Assembly (NCBI RefSeq): GCF_910578695.1
Contig: NZ_CAJTQJ010000048.1
Span: 1-17,899, forward strand
DNA: 17,899 bases
Direction: 5' to 3'
Source: an uncultured Brachyspira sp.
GTDB lineage: Bacteria > Spirochaetota > Brachyspiria > Brachyspirales > Brachyspiraceae
The notes below the pieces were generated by a model. It had not been told where the DNA came from, searched no databases, and worked only from the letters and a program-made list of their open reading frames with translations. Positions 14,578-17,899 of this stretch are shown here, piece after piece (position 1 is the first letter of the stretch; every line of letters begins with the position of its first letter). The position numbers were made by a program, and so were the translations under genes.

Positions 14578-15459
14578 ATGTTTTGTCAAAATTGCGGCAC
14601 TAAAAATGATGATAATGTGAAATTCTGTTCTAATTTCGGAAATTTAATTAATTCAGATTTTATAAATATTAAATCTGAAAACAATGATAATAAAAAAAAT
14701 GATGAATTTAAACATTCCTCTAATTTTGGAAGAATTAAAACTCAAATTGATTCTATAAAAGATCAGCCTAATACAGGTTTTACAGACGAAGAGATTAATA
14801 AACTTTCAAAATTAATAAATGATGATGAAGATATACTATATTTTATTTCAGGGTTTGATTCCTTTGGAAATGACTCTCTTCTTGTAGTTTTTACTTCAAA
14901 AAGAGTTATTATTGCAAAATGGATAATTTTTAATTCTATAGAAGAAAAGAAGTCAATACCATTAGAGAATATAAACAGAGTTTCATCTTCTATTGGCGGT
15001 ATTATGGGGGAAGAGGTTATAATAGAACATGGTAATAATGCGGAATATATTAATAATGTAGGAAAAGAGAGCGGAAAATTATTTGAATATAAAATAAATA
15101 AAGAATTAGAAAAATATCATAATAAATCTGAAAAATCTGAAAAAGAAGAGAATTCAAAAGATACACAAAATCATAACTTAAATAATGTTAATTCTATTGA
15201 GAAAAATAATATTAATTTACATAGAACAGCTTTACATAGAATAACAAAAGACAGGTATTTATTTTTAAAAAATAGATATGTAAATTGCAGCAGTATTCAG
15301 GAAATCAAAAGAGAAGAAAATAGTATTCTAATTATGACTTCTAAAAATGTGTATTACCTAAAATATAGCGATGATAGGAGAGCCTTAGATAATTATAATA
15401 AATTGATATCTTTCATTACTGATGAAGTCTTTGAGATTGAAGATGATGAAGAAAAATAA
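14578..15459 (+). CDS. Zinc-ribbon plus bacterial PH-domain protein, degenerate zinc site
   Basis: A 293-residue protein. Residues 1-22 match the short zinc ribbon CxxCG-x10-CxxCG, but the fourth ligand is Phe20 (codon TTC, one base from the TGC used by the next gene), leaving Cys3, Cys6 and Cys17. A polar linker follows. Residues 70-178 look like a bacterial PH domain of the YokE/bPH type: DSLLVVFTSKRVIIAK, an IPLENINRVSS strand, GEEVIIEH, and an amphipathic C-terminal helix. After an Asn/Lys/Glu-rich linker (180-215), a second small domain (220-282) contains ILIMTSKNVYYLKY, reminiscent of a partial second PH repeat. There is no signal peptide or TM, so it is probably cytoplasmic. Such modules commonly sit with stress-related or envelope proteins, but no function can be assigned. 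Its ribosome binding site AGGAG is good. First gene of a three-gene unit. Confidence 0.65.
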   Translation: MFCQNCGTKNDDNVKFCSNFGNLINSDFINIKSENNDNKKNDEFKHSSNFGRIKTQIDSIKDQPNTGFTDEEINKLSKLINDDEDILYFISGFDSFGNDSLLVVFTSKRVIIAKWIIFNSIEEKKSIPLENINRVSSSIGGIMGEEVIIEHGNNAEYINNVGKESGKLFEYKINKELEKYHNKSEKSEKEENSKDTQNHNLNNVNSIEKNNINLHRTALHRITKDRYLFLKNRYVNCSSIQEIKREENSILIMTSKNVYYLKYSDDRRALDNYNKLISFITDEVFEIEDDEEK

Positions 15460-15508
15460 TTATACAAAAAATAATTTATATAAAAAAATAATTTGAAGGA
15501 GTTTAATT

Positions 15509-16636
15509 ATGTTTTGTACTAATTGCGGAACACAACTTAATGAAGGTGCAAAGTTTTGTACTAATTGCGGGGCAAAAATAGAAATGCTGGAAGAAATTAA
15601 TAAAAATAATATTTCTGATAATTCTATTTCTGACAGCGTAAAAACAAATGATTCAAAAATAGAAAATGTAACTAATAATGAATCTAATCAAAACAAAAAC
15701 ACCTTAGATAATAATGATGTAAAAAATAGAAATGAAGATGACAGAAGTGCTTATCAGCCTAAAAGCGATGTTCAGTATTTAGGAGAATATGAACAATTTA
15801 TTGCTGCATTTTTCGGCATTGAAGGAAGTTTGGATAAAAAGAAAAATAAATTTATAGAGGGATATTATCATGCTTTTAAATTTTATGATTCTAAACCTAA
15901 TATATTTAAATTTTTTATAAGATTTGGAGGAAGAGATGCCCCTTTTTATGATATGAGAGCTATATTAAGCTGTATATTTCTTATTCCATTTGCATATTTA
16001 TATTCATTGAAAGCAAAAAAATCGGCTTTTATATCAGCTTTGCTTGTATTATTAATAATAGGTGCGGTTATGGCTGCTCCTGCTGGAGATATTTTTCTTA
16101 TATGGCCGTTTATGGCAATTATATTTTTTTTAATTCCTAAATTTTTCCATATTGAATTTAGCAGAAGAATGAAATTAGTTGAAAATGAATCTAATCATAA
16201 TTTAAAGCTTGAGAAATTTAAATCTATGTGTCAATCTCCTGATAAAACTAAATATAAAATTACATCAATTATTTCTTTTATAGCTGTTATGCTATTTTTC
16301 TTTGTTTCATTATTTTTATTTTCAGGCGGTGCAGAGGGAGAATATGTTAAGTTAGTTAAAGGATCATCATTTAATAATGCACCTCAATTAACTGTAGAAG
16401 AATTAATAAATGGTTCTCTTGATAATCCAAGCTGGGAGCAAATTGTGGCAAAAGATGGAAGAGATTATGTTAATGTTGAAGGTTATTTAAATGGTATTCA
16501 TATAGCTATACAATTTAGGATAAATAAAAATGAAGACGGTTGGGTAGTTAATGCAGTTGAATTTGAAGGCTCTCCTATACCTATTGGTAATTTAGGTCAG
16601 GAACTATATTCTATATATTTAGAAAATCAGCAATAA
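15509..16636 (+). CDS. Zinc-ribbon four-TM protein with extracytoplasmic C-terminal domain
   Basis: A 375-residue protein. The N-terminal zinc ribbon is intact (Cys3, Cys6, Cys17, Cys20) and closely resembles the start of the preceding protein. An Asn/Asp-rich linker (28-85) leads to a cytoplasmic segment containing GEYEQFIAAFFGIEG. Hydrophobic segments follow at about 149-166, 172-191, 194-212 and 251-272. With an even number of TMs, the C-terminus (277-375) would be on the same side as the N-terminus by simple counting. If the 172-212 stretch forms a single hairpin or one segment re-enters, it would be outside; its Gly-rich start after the last TM favours the outside, but this is unresolved. 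The C-terminal domain, with LTVEELINGSL, YVNVEGYL and IAIQFRINK, is a compact beta-rich domain also found in other zinc-ribbon membrane proteins. AAGGAG stands seven bases before the ATG. Function unknown. Confidence 0.6.
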   Translation: MFCTNCGTQLNEGAKFCTNCGAKIEMLEEINKNNISDNSISDSVKTNDSKIENVTNNESNQNKNTLDNNDVKNRNEDDRSAYQPKSDVQYLGEYEQFIAAFFGIEGSLDKKKNKFIEGYYHAFKFYDSKPNIFKFFIRFGGRDAPFYDMRAILSCIFLIPFAYLYSLKAKKSAFISALLVLLIIGAVMAAPAGDIFLIWPFMAIIFFLIPKFFHIEFSRRMKLVENESNHNLKLEKFKSMCQSPDKTKYKITSIISFIAVMLFFFVSLFLFSGGAEGEYVKLVKGSSFNNAPQLTVEELINGSLDNPSWEQIVAKDGRDYVNVEGYLNGIHIAIQFRINKNEDGWVVNAVEFEGSPIPIGNLGQELYSIYLENQQ

Positions 16637-16675
16637 TTTTATGAAAAAATTACTAATTATTAAGGATTAAGCATC

Positions 16676-17674
16676 ATGTTAAAATTAAAAATTTTATTTA
16701 TTTTATTAATTACATCTATGTTATTTGCTCAATCAGATGATAAAATAACTTTAAGAGATCTTTATAAAAATGATTTCTATTATTTAAAAATGGAGAATAG
16801 ATTGTTTACTAGAAGTCAAGCTCCAGAATTTGCTTATGATCAAATGATGAGAATGTTAGATTTAAGAATTTTGATACCTATTGAAGATGGTTATCGTTAT
16901 AAGCTATATCCATTATTTAGTAAATATAATGACGCTATGAAAGATATAAATGAAAAACTATATCCAGATGATTGGCATCCATCAATGGGTACTTTTGAGG
17001 TTGATGAAATAGAATTAGAAAATTGGTGGTTTATTTATAGTTTAATAGCAAATCAAAGTTATACTTTATTTAAAGGATATAAATATAATTCAGGAGATCT
17101 TATTGATGCAGGCGATAATCTATTACAAGCATATAACTTCCATATAAAACAATTTAAAAGATCTGCTATGTATAAGCAAATGGATAATCCTGAATTTGCT
17201 ATACCTTATAGTTTAATATATATTTTAAAAGCTCATATTTTAATATGTAAAATGAGATATGAAAGAGATTACGATTCTTTTGATAAATATAAAGAAGATT
17301 TAGAACAAATTTTAAATTATATTGAAAAAGATTCTATTGATTATCAATTTTCATTTAAAAAGTTTTTTAAAGAATATGATGAATTGTATGGATATAGATT
17401 ATCTCTTTATACTGATATGGTATATGAAATGGGGAAATTAGCAGTAAGTGTAGATGCTAATTTACATGAAACAATCGGTTATTGGATATTTAGCGATAAG
17501 TATACTACAGTAAACGATTATGTAGAATTCAATAATAATGATGGTATTTATGAAAACGGAGAAATATATACACAAGAAGATTTTTCAACATATATTGAAA
17601 ATGGAACTCCATTATTTCAAAAATATTATGAAAGATTCTCTAAAGCAATAGATTATGAATCTTATTTTGAGTAA
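16676..17674 (+). CDS. Exported helical protein of unknown function
   Basis: A 332-residue protein I do not recognise. It has a signal peptide of about 18 residues (KLKILFILLITSMLFA, then QS), so it is exported or periplasmic. There is no lipobox cysteine. The mature part is acidic, rich in Tyr, Asp and Lys, and mostly helical. It includes ELENWWFIYSLIAN (about 113-126) and a central SLIYILKAHILICKMRYERD segment (about 178-197) resembling superhelical repeat proteins, but no TPR consensus is clear. The two neighbours encode zinc-ribbon proteins, and the 39-base gap has AAGGA nine bases before the ATG, so it is co-transcribed. It may be the exported partner of the membrane protein encoded just upstream. 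Confidence 0.6.
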   Translation: MLKLKILFILLITSMLFAQSDDKITLRDLYKNDFYYLKMENRLFTRSQAPEFAYDQMMRMLDLRILIPIEDGYRYKLYPLFSKYNDAMKDINEKLYPDDWHPSMGTFEVDEIELENWWFIYSLIANQSYTLFKGYKYNSGDLIDAGDNLLQAYNFHIKQFKRSAMYKQMDNPEFAIPYSLIYILKAHILICKMRYERDYDSFDKYKEDLEQILNYIEKDSIDYQFSFKKFFKEYDELYGYRLSLYTDMVYEMGKLAVSVDANLHETIGYWIFSDKYTTVNDYVEFNNNDGIYENGEIYTQEDFSTYIENGTPLFQKYYERFSKAIDYESYFE

Positions 17675-17696
17675 TAAAAAATGAAAGAGGGTGTAA

Positions 17697-17739
17697 AATA
17701 AATTTGTTTTATATATGTTAATTATGAAACAAATTTATT
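17697..17739 (+). repeat. Inverted repeat after the three-gene unit
   Basis: AATAAATTTGTTT (17697-17709) pairs perfectly with AAACAAATTTATT (17727-17739). The stem can extend inward by a wobble and three more pairs (17710-17713 with 17723-17726). A T-run does not follow, so it is not a standard terminator, though it may still stop or stabilise the transcript. It lies immediately before the second promoter module. Confidence 0.6.
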
Positions 17740-17745
17740 GCCTTC

Positions 17746-17774
17746 TTGACACATATCAATTATTATTGTATTAT
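17746..17774 (+). promoter_or_regulatory. Promoter, module copy 2, for a gene beyond the window
   Basis: TTGACA (17746-17751) and TATTAT (17769-17774) are 17 bases apart, matching module 1 at 27 of 30 positions. The gene it drives is not in the window. Confidence 0.75.
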
Positions 17775-17821
17775 TTGTATATGATTATTACAAGATATCT
17801 AACAAATATAGACAAATCTCT

Positions 17822-17856
17822 ACAGTCTACAGTCTACAGTCTACAGTCTACAGTCT
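17822..17856 (+). repeat. Five perfect tandem copies of ACAGTCT, tract 2
   Basis: Five uninterrupted heptamers, beginning 48 bases after the -10 of the second module, compared with 38 in the first. Unit sequence, copy number and orientation are the same as in tract 1, which is 3,442 bases away. AT-rich sequence follows to the window end. No start codon with a ribosome binding site is visible before 17899. Confidence 0.95.
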
Positions 17857-17899
17857 CTTAAAAATTTATATTTTATATTTAATGCCTCTTCTTTCGGCA

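Noticed and set aside
16641..16670. Nine-codon frame MKKLLIIKD before the exported helical protein
   Set aside because: It has no Shine-Dalgarno, and its end contains the ribosome binding site of the next gene. A leader peptide is conceivable but nothing supports it.
17882..17899. Start of the next gene (ATG at 17882)
   Set aside because: There is no ribosome binding site upstream and only six codons before the window ends. In module 1 the gene starts 164 bases after the repeats, so the true start is probably outside.

Overview
The window is very AT-rich DNA (roughly three quarters A+T) and most likely comes from a spirochaete of the genus Brachyspira. This rests on base composition, the style of the FtsH, MreB and bactofilin proteins, and chemotaxis genes lying beside cell-shape genes. 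No rRNA or marker gene in the window confirms the genus.

Left end (1-1500): a terminator of an upstream gene, then a rightward gene for an S58-family (DmpA/NylC-like) N-terminal-nucleophile peptidase with its own promoter. It ends at a strong hairpin shared with the convergent ftsH. From 1532 to 14150 every gene is leftward. In order of transcription these are: (i) a tightly packed nine-gene run, cheX-cheY-cheR-bactofilin-TPR membrane protein-mreB-mreC-mreD-CYTH, behind a good sigma70-type promoter at 14187-14215; (ii) two paralogous outer-membrane beta-barrel-like proteins resembling DUF1207; (iii) a small exported DUF4390-like protein that probably has an almost leaderless mRNA; (iv) two paralogous exported NlpC/P60-type cysteine peptidases; (v) ftsH. 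Several genes in the 3.7-8 kb part have their own recognisable promoter, so this part is a set of short units and not one operon.

Right end (14314-17899): a rightward three-gene unit transcribed divergently from cheX. It encodes a zinc-ribbon/PH-domain protein whose fourth zinc ligand is lost, a zinc-ribbon four-TM protein with an extracytoplasmic C-terminal domain, and an exported helical protein of unknown function. A near-consensus promoter precedes it, followed by five perfect copies of the heptamer ACAGTCT in a leader of about 230 nt. The same module, with 27 of 30 promoter positions identical and again five heptamers, recurs right after the unit at 17746-17856. It points at a gene beyond the window. 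This duplicated promoter-plus-heptamer module is the least explained and most interesting signal here.

Working together: MreB/C/D and bactofilin are the cytoskeletal scaffold for peptidoglycan growth. The NlpC/P60 proteins are candidate wall hydrolases, and FtsH does membrane-protein quality control. CheX/CheY/CheR belong to the signalling that controls the periplasmic flagella. Placing the chemotaxis and shape genes behind one promoter suggests co-expression of shape and motility functions, which in spirochaetes are mechanically linked.
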